The notes under the pieces were generated by a model that saw only the letters and a list, made by a program, of their open reading frames with translations, did no database searches and had not been told where the DNA came from. A DNA stretch of 64,000 nt, taken from Fulvitalea axinellae (GTDB lineage Bacteria > Bacteroidota > Bacteroidia > Cytophagales > Cyclobacteriaceae). The stretch is from positions 1-64,000 of the forward strand of contig NZ_AP025322.1 in assembly GCF_036492835.1 (NCBI RefSeq), read 5' to 3'. Every line of letters begins with the position of its first letter. The first letter of the stretch is position 1. A program made the position numbers and the translations under genes. Positions 50,076-58,117 of this stretch are shown here, in pieces.

Positions 50076-51536
50076 ATGGAAGAACAGGTTGAGACCATTG
50101 TGGTGCGGGGGGACTTGTCGGGAATTCAGGAATATATTTTCAATGTGAAATCAAAAGGCGCGGCGCGGGGGTTGATGGAGCGGTCCGGGGATGTACGAGC
50201 CAAGGAGTCCGAGTACGCGGACCGGGTAGCGGAGTTGTTGCCTGAGACAGGTTTTGAGCGGATCGAAGGCGGGGGCGGTTTTTATTTTGTCGGACAAGCC
50301 GGGACGGACGCTCTTGGCGGGATCGAAGAGAAATTGGGAGACCTGCATCTGGAAATCGCTTCGGAGTTGGCCCGCGAGGAGCTTTCGGTCCGTTTGGTAT
50401 GTGGCCGGGGAGCTGATTTTCGGAGCGCATGGGCTTCGGCTACGGCGGCGAACAACGCTAAGCGGTATAAGCCTTTGGAAGGTGTGGAGAAACGCAAGGC
50501 GTTGTTCGGGCGTGTTTTTGGAGCTTTTCACGTTTCGGGCGAAGGGCAGGAGGAAGTAAAAAAGCCGAAGCTTGCGGAAGGCTCTTGCGTACCGAGGGGC
50601 GATGCGGGCGAGCCGGTCGATTTTGACGGACTGGCTTCGCTGGCTATGGAGCGGACCGGGACGGATCTGCTGGGCGTGCTGAAAATGGACGTGGACAATC
50701 TGGGTCTGGTATTCGGGGGTATGAAATCTTGCGGAGAATTCTCCGAAGCCAGCGGATTCTTTAACGGGTTCTTCAGGATGGATGGTGGCGGAACTCCTTC
50801 CGTTTTGAGAGAACTTTGGGGCCGGGAGACTTTCGCCGGAGGCGAGGCGAGCTACCGCGACAATATCTATACGGTATTCAGCGGGGGCGACGACTGCTTT
50901 TTTATCGGCGGCTGGGACGCGGCGCTGGCTTTCGCTATGGATATACGGGAGCGCTTTGAGAGGGAGGTAAAGAAGGACGAAAAAATGTGTGGCCGTAAGG
51001 TCAGCCTTTCGGCGGGATTGCTTTTTACGGGAGCGAAAACGCCCGTTGTGCGTATAGGGCAGATGGCCGAGGAAGCGTTGGAAGAGGCCAAAGGCAGGCC
51101 CGGAAAGAACGCCGTAAGCGTAATGGGCGAGGTGTTCCGGTGGGAGGACCTGCGGGACTGCATGGCGCATACCGATTTGCTGAGACGTTTTTTGGAGGAG
51201 AAGGCCATCAAGCGTTCTTTTCTGGAAAAGGTCAAGCGGAGCGCCAAAGGTTTTGAGGGCTTGCAAAGGAAGGTGCTTCGGGGGGAGCCGTTGCCTTTCG
51301 CCAAGGTATGGAGGCTGAAGTATTTTCTAAGGGATATGAAAGAAGATCCGGCGCAGGAACTGGAAGAGGCGCTGTTCGCCCCTTATGAGAAGGCGCTTAT
51401 GGACGCGATGCGACTGAAGGGGGATCCGGACTTTGGGCCGGCGTACGTGAACCCTATGCGATTTCCGTTGGCGGCGCGTCTGACGGAATTTTTTACGAGA
51501 GACATAAAACATGAAAAAGATGAGCCACAATACTAA
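50076..51536 (+). CDS. csm1: Cas10/Csm1, HD-less, intact GGDD
   Basis: The 486 residues are far shorter than the usual 750-850. The protein begins directly at the first palm domain (GDLSGIQEYIFNVKSKGAAR, GLMERS), so the N-terminal HD DNase domain is absent. The second palm has KMDVDNLGLVF (203-213) and the cyclase motif SGG270DD273CFFIGG, intact. The C-terminal helical domain follows. Such a protein should make cyclic oligoadenylate on target RNA binding but not cut single-stranded DNA through HD. It overlaps csm2. Confidence 0.93.
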   Translation: MEEQVETIVVRGDLSGIQEYIFNVKSKGAARGLMERSGDVRAKESEYADRVAELLPETGFERIEGGGGFYFVGQAGTDALGGIEEKLGDLHLEIASELAREELSVRLVCGRGADFRSAWASATAANNAKRYKPLEGVEKRKALFGRVFGAFHVSGEGQEEVKKPKLAEGSCVPRGDAGEPVDFDGLASLAMERTGTDLLGVLKMDVDNLGLVFGGMKSCGEFSEASGFFNGFFRMDGGGTPSVLRELWGRETFAGGEASYRDNIYTVFSGGDDCFFIGGWDAALAFAMDIRERFEREVKKDEKMCGRKVSLSAGLLFTGAKTPVVRIGQMAEEALEEAKGRPGKNAVSVMGEVFRWEDLRDCMAHTDLLRRFLEEKAIKRSFLEKVKRSAKGFEGLQRKVLRGEPLPFAKVWRLKYFLRDMKEDPAQELEEALFAPYEKALMDAMRLKGDPDFGPAYVNPMRFPLAARLTEFFTRDIKHEKDEPQY

Positions 51537-51942
51537 CAAAGCTAACGGATACGACCGTAAGCGTGGAAAGGATATTTTTAGTGCGGACCCGATGGCTTTC
51601 GCCCGGCGGGACGAGAAAGCCGTAAAGGCTATGGGGGATCTGGAAGAGGATGTAAAGACGCGATTCGGTAAAGACAAGAAAGGATATATCACCCCGACCC
51701 AGTTGCGGAATATCTATGATCTGGTGAAACGGTGCGGCGATATCAGCGAACTGCAACTGTTGCGGCCGAAGCTACTGTATACGGCGGCCCGCCAGAATAA
51801 GGAAGAGGGAAAGAGGATTATTCTGGCCATAGCGCAAGCCGTGAAAAGCATAGAGGGGACTGAAGGCATGAAAGCTTTCAAAACCTTTATGGAGGCCACG
51901 GTGGCTTACCATAAGTATTATTTTCCCGCGGACAAAGGTTGA
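51511..51942 (+). CDS. csm2: Csm2, small subunit
   Basis: This 143-residue helical protein has Csm2 features: YITPTQLRNIYDLVKRCGDI, LLRPKLLYTAARQNKEEGKR, FKTFMEATVAYHKYYFPADK. It lines the crRNA in the type III-A complex. The start overlaps csm1 by 26 bp, or 17 bp if the second Met (51520) is used. Confidence 0.92.
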   Translation: MKKMSHNTNKANGYDRKRGKDIFSADPMAFARRDEKAVKAMGDLEEDVKTRFGKDKKGYITPTQLRNIYDLVKRCGDISELQLLRPKLLYTAARQNKEEGKRIILAIAQAVKSIEGTEGMKAFKTFMEATVAYHKYYFPADKG

Positions 51943-51995
51943 GGAGGCAAGTTCCTCTCAAGCCGGTTTTTAGACTCAACAATATTTTTACTACG

Positions 51996-52796
51996 ATGAG
52001 CGAAAGCAATATCAAATTGAATCATAAGGTAATTGTCCGGGGGAGTATCCGGGTGGTTACGGGCTTGCATATCGGCGGGTCGGGCTCGGATATGGAGATC
52101 GGCGGGCTGGACCAAAACAATATTATCAAGACGGCCCAAGGCGTGCCTTATATTCCGGGAAGTTCCTTGAAAGGAAAGTTGCGGAATATGTTAGCGAAAG
52201 CCACGGGAAGCGCCAAAGAAGGCGATGAGGCCGAAAAAGCTTTGGACGCGTACAAGATTTTCGGTTTGGGCGCGGCGGAGGCTAAAAAGAAAGAAAAGGA
52301 AAAGGAGGGTGATAAAGAGGTGCCGAAAAGAGTGGATTTGGCGGCGTTACTGCGCGTAAGGGACGCTTATTTGAGTAACGATAGCCGTGAGTATCTTGAG
52401 GAAAAGGATCTGGATTTCAGGTATTCGGAGGTGAAATACGAAAATACAATCAACAGAGTGACGGGCGTTGCCAATCCGAGACCTTTGGAGCGCGTACCCG
52501 CCGGGGCGAAGTTTGAGTTTGAAATGATTTATGACGGATATGATAACGGACCTACCGAGAAGCATCTTAAGACCATCGCTTTCGCTATGGAATTGCTGGA
52601 GTTGGACAGCCTGGGCGGTTCGGGAAGCCGGGGATCGGGCGTGGTGAGTTTCGAGGACGTGAAGGCCGTTCAATTTGATTTGATGTTCGATAAAGACAAT
52701 CCGGGGATTGAAAAAAATGAGGAAAAGGATTACGTTAATATTTTCAAGAAAATTAACGCGAAGGCTGAAGAAGGGCTGGGGGCCTTATGCGAATGA
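51996..52796 (+). CDS. csm3: Csm3, backbone RNase subunit
   Basis: The protein has 266 residues from ATG 51996 (MSESNIKLNHKVIVRGSIRV). It is a RAMP protein with VVTGLHIGGSGSDMEIGGLD39, where D39 aligns with the catalytic Asp of Csm3 that cuts target RNA every 6 nt. YIPGSSLKGKLRNML and the Gly-rich LGGSGSRGSG loop follow. The upstream frame from 51939 overlaps csm2 and is not needed. A Lys/Glu-rich insertion (KKKEKEKEGDKEVPKR) is present at about 95-110. Confidence 0.95.
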   Translation: MSESNIKLNHKVIVRGSIRVVTGLHIGGSGSDMEIGGLDQNNIIKTAQGVPYIPGSSLKGKLRNMLAKATGSAKEGDEAEKALDAYKIFGLGAAEAKKKEKEKEGDKEVPKRVDLAALLRVRDAYLSNDSREYLEEKDLDFRYSEVKYENTINRVTGVANPRPLERVPAGAKFEFEMIYDGYDNGPTEKHLKTIAFAMELLELDSLGGSGSRGSGVVSFEDVKAVQFDLMFDKDNPGIEKNEEKDYVNIFKKINAKAEEGLGALCE

Positions 52797-53818
52797 GGGT
52801 TTACCATATATATACCCGGGCGGGAAGCCGTTTCCATTTCGGAGCGACGGCGGTCGACAACCTGACTGGGTTGGCGTCCGGAACGGGGCATATGCCTTCG
52901 GACAGCCTGTTTTCGGCTTTGGTGAATTGCTTGGCCAAGTATGACGGGGAAATGACTGAACGTCTGATCGGAATGTTTGACTCGAAACGCGTGTCGGTCT
53001 CTTCGGTATTTTATTTTTTGGAAAAGGAAGGTAACCGGGTTTACTTCTTGCCCAAGCCCGTGGACGCCAGCAACAGGGTGGACGAAAAGGCGGGAGTACG
53101 GGCCAAGGAGGTGAAGAAGGTCCGTTTTGTTTCGAAAGGTATTTTGGACCGGTACGGTGCGGATTGGGCAAAACATTTCGGGGAATTCGTATATGTGGGA
53201 AGCTCGGCCTTGGCTTTAGCCGAAGAAATTGGCCGGGGCGAATTGAGACATTTGAAGCGCTTGTACGCTACGGGTACGGCGACGCATGTGAATACCCGAC
53301 CGCATAGCGGCGAGGAAGCCACGGAGCTCTATGAGACGGCGTATATGGCTTTGCCCGAACACGGTGACGGGTGGGAGACCGGTATGTATTTTTTGTGCGA
53401 TACCGACGGTCTGGCGGATGTGGAAAGGAAGCTTTTCGATTTTGCCGTTCGCCTGTTGCGGTTTGAGGGTTTGGGAGGCAAGCGGAGCTCGGGTTACGGC
53501 TTTGTGGACCGGGTGGAAGAGGGTACGGAAGCTTTCGACACCGGCGCTTCGGACACGTATTTGTCCTTGGGCCTGTGCGTTCCGGAAAACGCAGGGGAAC
53601 TGGGGCGGTTTGAAGCTTATGAGCTTTGTGTCCGAGGAGGACGGCATATCGGTTCGGCGGTTCGCCTGAAGCGGGTGAATATGATACGGGAAGGGGCATT
53701 GCTGAGCGGGGGTGGCGGGCCTTTAGGGTCGTGCGTGGACGTAAGCCCTGATGGAGAAGGGAGTTATTTGCGGTTGGGTATCTGTTTGGTTTATCCTTTG
53801 GGCGTAGGCGAGGGGTGA
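52787..53818 (+). CDS. csm4: Csm4, crRNA 5'-handle-binding subunit
   Basis: This 343-residue RAMP protein has a first strand MRVYHIYTRAGSRFHFGATA and the SDSLFSALVNCLAKY helix typical of Csm4 and Cmr3-type proteins. A Gly-rich loop FEGLGGKRSSGYGFVDRV and a C-terminal GGPLGSCVDVSPDGEGSYLR follow. It starts 10 bp inside the end of csm3. Confidence 0.92.
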   Translation: MRMRVYHIYTRAGSRFHFGATAVDNLTGLASGTGHMPSDSLFSALVNCLAKYDGEMTERLIGMFDSKRVSVSSVFYFLEKEGNRVYFLPKPVDASNRVDEKAGVRAKEVKKVRFVSKGILDRYGADWAKHFGEFVYVGSSALALAEEIGRGELRHLKRLYATGTATHVNTRPHSGEEATELYETAYMALPEHGDGWETGMYFLCDTDGLADVERKLFDFAVRLLRFEGLGGKRSSGYGFVDRVEEGTEAFDTGASDTYLSLGLCVPENAGELGRFEAYELCVRGGRHIGSAVRLKRVNMIREGALLSGGGGPLGSCVDVSPDGEGSYLRLGICLVYPLGVGEG

Positions 53819-53867
53819 GACGGGAGGCCGTTTTTGTTCCGTTATGGGGCGGGACCATCCGCGTGGG

Positions 53868-53889
53868 GAGACAAGGCATGCCATGTCTC
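53868..53889 (+). repeat. Dispersed palindromic element, copy 17, inside the csm operon
   Basis: GAGACAAGGC and GCCATGTCTC, preceded by GACCATCCGCGTGG. It sits in a 131-bp gap between csm4 and csm5, whereas csm1-csm4 genes overlap, so it probably inserted into the operon and may weaken csm5 transcription. Confidence 0.85.
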
Positions 53890-53949
53890 TACGATTAATG
53901 TTGGCGTTTTACGGTTGGCCGACAAATGTTTTTTTTAGTATCGAAGATT

Positions 53950-55509
53950 ATGAGCGAGTCATTAATAGCAGATGTGGGGAGGGAGACACAGACGGCGCGG
54001 GATACGGGCGCCGGTGGCGGGTCGTATCAGGAGCGTGTGAACAAGACGTACGCGCTGCGTCTGACGACGTTGACGCCCGTATGCGTGAAGAGCCATGAGG
54101 AGCCGTTGTCGCCTTTGGCGGATTATGTGGTTGACGGGTGCCGGTTGCGGATTTTGGACCGGAAGCGGTTTTTCGATTTTTTGAGCGAAGGGGACCGTTT
54201 GGAAAAGTACCAAGAGTTGGTTGAGTCGGTGCGTCCGCAGGCGGAAGGGAAGGCCGAAGAGTTTTACGAATTTTTGATCAACAACTCGGCTCAACTGGAT
54301 TCTATGACGAAATCGATCCGGGAGTTTTCCATACCTGATAACCTGGTACAGATCGGTCGCCATATCCACAGCGGTGACCAAGTGTATCTACCGGGCTCGA
54401 CTTTAAAGGGGGCCGTCAGAAACGCCTTGTTTAACTCTTTTTATTCTAATCAATCCAATCGGAACCGGATAAAAGAGACGTCGAAAAAAAAGAAAATGGA
54501 AGTTCATAGCCCGGAGTTTATCAGGGATTCTGAAAATTATTCCCAAGGGCAAAAAAAAGGCTTTCTAAGTACTAACGCTAGTCTGTGGGGATTTCGTGAC
54601 AGCGCATTTATAGACCAAAGTCAGCTGAAAGTTATACAACTGAACCGGCGCCGTTTGAGACCTGTTAAAGAAGAAAAGGATTTGAATGGCCTATCCGTAT
54701 TACAAGAAGCCATCAAGGCATACAGCCCTTTATATACCGAGCTTACGTTTAAGGTAAATAAACTGGATGATAGAGCTAAAGAAAAACGTGTAAACTCGTA
54801 TAATAATATAAAGTTGAAGTTGTCTTGTTTTTTTAGTGCACTAAACCGGTTTGTTATACAATTCATCGACTTCCAGATAGCACATATACAGGTCAGCGAT
54901 TTGGGAAAATATCAGGAACAACTTACCCGTTACGGACATTTGGCCAAAAAATTTCAGGAAGAGGGGGATAAACGGGCCCTTATCTGTTTGGGATTTGGGA
55001 AAACCCAGCTTCAAAACACTATTGGTTTGTCCGTTCCGGAAGACGCTCGTAAGCGTCATAAGTACAAAGACCCCGCAACTTTATTTTTGGATACAAACGG
55101 TGAAGCGATAGGTTGGTGTGTTATTGAGGAGGCGACTTGTGACACGCTTAACTATGCGGAAATGTTAGAGTCAATCTGTGTGGATACGGTGGACACTGGA
55201 ACCGCAGAGAATATGATTTCTCCTTCGGATGAAAATAAAGAGGAATTGGTAGCGGATGAGGGTATTGACCTTTCGGAATTACATCGGGGAGCTGTGCTGA
55301 ACCTTACTGTACAGGCATTCAATCCCCGCAAAAAACCGCTAAGGATCATTGTCAAAACGGTACAGTATGGCAAGGAGGTACTTATGGAAGTCACAGGCGT
55401 GAAGAAGGGGAGTAGATATCAGCAAGGGGACGTGATCCGGGTAAGTTTAGGGGCCCGTAAACAGACGGAAGGAGCTCTTTTTAAACAGGGTAAACTAGTG
55501 GATTCATAA
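53950..55509 (+). CDS. csm5: Csm5, distal cap subunit
   Basis: The protein has 519 residues from ATG 53950 (MSESLIADVGRE). The Csm5 start TYALRLTTLTPVCVKSHEEP is followed by LSPLADYVVDGCRLRILDRK, then VYLPGSTLKGAVRNALFNSF (the RAMP GSSxKGxxR motif) and a C-terminal RAMP region. It is longer than most Csm5 (about 350-400) owing to a C-terminal addition (about 430-519) ending in an S1/OB-like segment (LHRGAVLNLTVQAFNPRKKP). The second half is AT-rich relative to csm1-4. Confidence 0.88.
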   Translation: MSESLIADVGRETQTARDTGAGGGSYQERVNKTYALRLTTLTPVCVKSHEEPLSPLADYVVDGCRLRILDRKRFFDFLSEGDRLEKYQELVESVRPQAEGKAEEFYEFLINNSAQLDSMTKSIREFSIPDNLVQIGRHIHSGDQVYLPGSTLKGAVRNALFNSFYSNQSNRNRIKETSKKKKMEVHSPEFIRDSENYSQGQKKGFLSTNASLWGFRDSAFIDQSQLKVIQLNRRRLRPVKEEKDLNGLSVLQEAIKAYSPLYTELTFKVNKLDDRAKEKRVNSYNNIKLKLSCFFSALNRFVIQFIDFQIAHIQVSDLGKYQEQLTRYGHLAKKFQEEGDKRALICLGFGKTQLQNTIGLSVPEDARKRHKYKDPATLFLDTNGEAIGWCVIEEATCDTLNYAEMLESICVDTVDTGTAENMISPSDENKEELVADEGIDLSELHRGAVLNLTVQAFNPRKKPLRIIVKTVQYGKEVLMEVTGVKKGSRYQQGDVIRVSLGARKQTEGALFKQGKLVDS

Positions 55510-55559
55510 AATGGATATTGCTTTGTTTTTATCAAGTGAACTAAAAAATTAGATATGGT

Positions 55560-56375
55560 ATGAGGGTTCTGTTTTTGTTATTTGGATTTTTTTTGATTGC
55601 CAGGGCGGGTACAGCCCAGGTTGTGTTTGATGATAGTTTGCCGGAAAGGCTTGAGCGGCTGGAGAAGCGGGTGAAGGAATTGGAAAGGGATAAAGAGATG
55701 TTGGAGAAGGAAGCGGCGCTGGTAAAGGGGCAGTATGAGGCGGCCATAAAGAAGGAGGAAGCTATCATCAAAACAGCTTATGCGGAACGGGATAATCTAA
55801 AGTCGTCAATAGACTGGTTTTTAAACTTCCTTTCCATTATAGCGGTGGCAGTAGGTGCTATTATTACATGGCTTAGTATATCTACAGTCAAGGATTTGAG
55901 AACGAAAGCGGAAAGTGTCTTTAGAAGAAAAGAGAATGAGTTGTTCAATGATTTGAAAATCCGATCGGAAAATCAAATTAACCAACTGAGGGATATGATC
56001 CAAACGTATAGCCATGATTTGAGCTTAAAGGAACAGTACCCTATAACTTTAGAGGAAGGTGAGAATAATTCTATACGTGCATTACTTGAAAGGTATAATT
56101 TCAGAGTTGATTTAGAGGGTAAAAGCGATTTGATTCTCATTAATAACAGTGAGGCGAAACTGAGTGAGAACGACCTTCGAAACATGGTGGGGGCACAAAG
56201 GAACAAGCACTATATGTATTTGGGAAAAAACACTACTTGGCCATTTTTCACCGATAAGAGTATTGTTTCCAATTGTGCGAATTCAAACAGCACGATATAT
56301 AACAATTTAATGGACCTGATCAGGTATGTAGACGCAACAAAAGAGCTGAATAGGGAACCAGAAGTTATCAGTTAG
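55560..56375 (+). CDS. Predicted membrane protein in the type III-A effector position
   Basis: This 271-residue protein has a signal-like N-terminus (MRVLFLLFGFFLIARAGTAQ), a coiled coil at about 27-80 (LPERLERLEKRVKELERDKE), and one membrane helix at about 86-107 (WFLNFLSIIAVAVGAIITWL). A second helix follows at about 110-155, then a C-terminal alpha/beta domain at about 165-258: LLERYNFRVDLEGKSDLILI, NNSEAKLSENDLRNMV, YMYLGKN, ANSNSTIYNNLMDLIRYVDA. It lies 50 bp after csm5 and before the terminator and array 2. In other type III loci this place often holds cyclic-oligoadenylate effectors. No CARF or SAVED signature was recognised, so function is unknown. Confidence 0.7.
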   Translation: MRVLFLLFGFFLIARAGTAQVVFDDSLPERLERLEKRVKELERDKEMLEKEAALVKGQYEAAIKKEEAIIKTAYAERDNLKSSIDWFLNFLSIIAVAVGAIITWLSISTVKDLRTKAESVFRRKENELFNDLKIRSENQINQLRDMIQTYSHDLSLKEQYPITLEEGENNSIRALLERYNFRVDLEGKSDLILINNSEAKLSENDLRNMVGAQRNKHYMYLGKNTTWPFFTDKSIVSNCANSNSTIYNNLMDLIRYVDATKELNREPEVIS

Positions 56376-56397
56376 AAAGGCTTACAGAATAGAATTT

Positions 56398-56437
56398 AGC
56401 CTCCACGGGAACAGAGTGTCCTGTGGAGGCTTTTTTT
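56398..56437 (+). terminator. Terminator of the csm operon
   Basis: AGCCTCCACGGGA / TCCTGTGGAGGCT (13 bp, one mismatch) followed by seven T, between the membrane-protein gene and the trailer end of array 2. Confidence 0.9.
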
Positions 56438-57451
56438 GTTTTCCACTATGGTGCGAGTAAAGGAGTACACCGAAAAGATAAAGGACGTCCTGTCAACGTA
56501 TTTCAATTCCACTATGGTGCGAGTAAAGGGGCTTTCGAGTTCCCACAACCCGTAACACAAACTATATTTCAATTCCACTATGGTGCGAGTAAAGGATAGT
56601 CTCCCTTCCAAGCTCAAGCGCTTGACGCCTAATTTCAATTCCACTATGGTGCGAGTAAAGGGTGTATAACATGGGAATTAGCCAGCTATCTGATAAAGAT
56701 TTCAATTCCACTATGGTGCGAGTAAAGGTAGAGAGCTCTGCTCCGTTATTGACTTCCCGAAGCCCAATTTCAATTCCACTATGGTGCGAGTAAAGGAAGG
56801 TGTTTCCATGGGAGTTTGTCATTTCAATTCTAATTTCAATTCCACTATGGTGCGAGTAAAGGCGTAGGCACAAACACTTCTACGGAAAGACTAAATGTAT
56901 TTCAATTCCACTATGGTGCGAGTAAAGGTATTAACGAGATGGAGCAAGCCATTGAGGAGGCGAATTTCAATTCCACTATGGTGCGAGTAAAGGATGCTAA
57001 GAGTGGCTAACGGGGCGGATTTTTCGCATTTCAATTCCACTATGGTGCGAGTAAAGGTCCAATATCGGGATTGAAAAGCTCGACGCCGGATTGCATTTCA
57101 ATTCCACTATGGTGCGAGTAAAGGCACGGGATTCGAAATCACGCATTCAGGTAAGCTTAATTTCAATTCCACTATGGTGCGAGTAAAGGTATAGATATGT
57201 TTGGTTATAATGTCGGCAACGCTTATTTCAATTCCACTATGGTGCGAGTAAAGGACGCCGTTTGCCCGATGGTCCGGGTTAGCCATGTCCATTTCAATTC
57301 CACTATGGTGCGAGTAAAGGCTCCTTGGAGAAATTAAACTCGTCGGCCAAATCCCATTTCAATTCCACTATGGTGCGAGTAAAGGCTTTAAGGATTTGAA
57401 ATATTACCCCGCCAAAGACCCATTTCAATTCCACTATGGTGCGAGTAAAGG
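56434..57451 (-). CRISPR. CRISPR array 2 (16 repeats, 15 spacers)
   Basis: 30-bp repeats starting ATTTCAATTCCAC and ending GTGCGAGTAAAGG (array 1 ends AAAAG). They start at 56500, 56566, 56632, 56699, 56767, 56833, 56899, 56964, 57028, 57095, 57160, 57225, 57291, 57356 and 57422. The first copy (56434-56463) is degenerate in its left half. Spacers are 34-38 bp. Minus-strand transcription is indicated by the ATTGAAAT end, the degenerate left repeat and the leader on the right. The spacer at 56797-56832 ends with a partial repeat (ATTTCAATTC). Confidence 0.97.
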
Positions 57452-57575
57452 CCGTTAAATTTAGGCGTCATAACGGCTCTGTAGTGTATTGTAAGGCTGT
57501 CGGTGAGCGGGGATTTTTGTTTTGGGGTCGTCGATGTGGAATAGCGTGATTTCGCTTGGGGTACGACAACCGGCC
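57452..57575 (-). promoter_or_regulatory. Leader of CRISPR array 2
   Basis: CCGT at +1, AACGGC at +21 (57472), GTCGTCGA at +76 (57527) and GGGGTACGACAACC at +107 (57558) from the last repeat match array 1 within 1 bp while the DNA between diverges. That identifies conserved leader elements. Confidence 0.82.
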
Positions 57576-57952
57576 TGGTGGGCACTAGAGGCCTGTTTTG
57601 GAGGGATCGGGCTATTATTTCAATGAGCGGGGGCACCGTTTTTTGGGGTTCGACGACTTTGGGATTGTTTTCCGGTAGGTCGAAGGGTAGGGTGACAGTT
57701 GTGAAGGTACAAAAAAATTGCGGGTGTAGCATTGGTATTGAAGGGGTGAGAAAGGATAAAGATTAGTTGTTGGTATAGAATTTGAAAACCTGTATTACAG
57801 GGTACTTCTATTATCTTCATAGGCAAAGGGCTTTTCCTTTTTTAAGGGGAAGCCTCTTCTTTTTAAGTTGTGTTTTAGGTTTTATTGTCGCTAGTCTAAA
57901 CGGATAAGACCAGTACTTACGTTTTTTGTATTGGGTGAAAACATCCACGTGT

Positions 57953-57974
57953 GAGACAGGGAATGCCCTGTCTG
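57953..57974 (+). repeat. Dispersed palindromic element, copy 18
   Basis: GAGACAGGGA and GCCCTGTCTG, preceded by ACATCCACGTGT and followed by TACG. It is the last copy before the toxin island. Confidence 0.8.
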
Positions 57975-58000
57975 TACGATATTTATTTTTGGTGTATGAG

Positions 58001-58022
58001 AAAGGGCCCTAGCGGGCCCTTT
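58001..58022 (+). terminator. Hairpin with terminator features
   Basis: AAAGGGCCC-TAGC-GGGCCCTTT with moderate T/G content after. It lies beyond the end of the minus-strand island and could stop transcription from either side. Confidence 0.55.
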
Positions 58023-58065
58023 GGTATTTTGTCAAACCGATCTATATGAGGATTTTAAGGACAAT

Positions 58066-58117
58066 GTCGGAACCTTGCGGTAGGGGTGGTCACAAGTTGC
58101 GAAACTTGCGACGGCGG
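58066..58117 (+). repeat. Twin-hairpin element, copy 5 (first hairpin decayed)
   Basis: ATGTCGGAACCTTGCGGTAG is a relic of hairpin 1. Hairpin 2 is CAAGTT-GCGA-AACTTG (58093-58108) between GTCA and CGACGGCG. Confidence 0.7.

Noticed and set aside
9124-57974. The dispersed palindromes as ordinary transcription terminators
   Set aside because: Some follow genes and have T-runs, but orientation is constant regardless of gene direction and several lie upstream of genes or inside the csm operon, so terminator function alone does not explain them.
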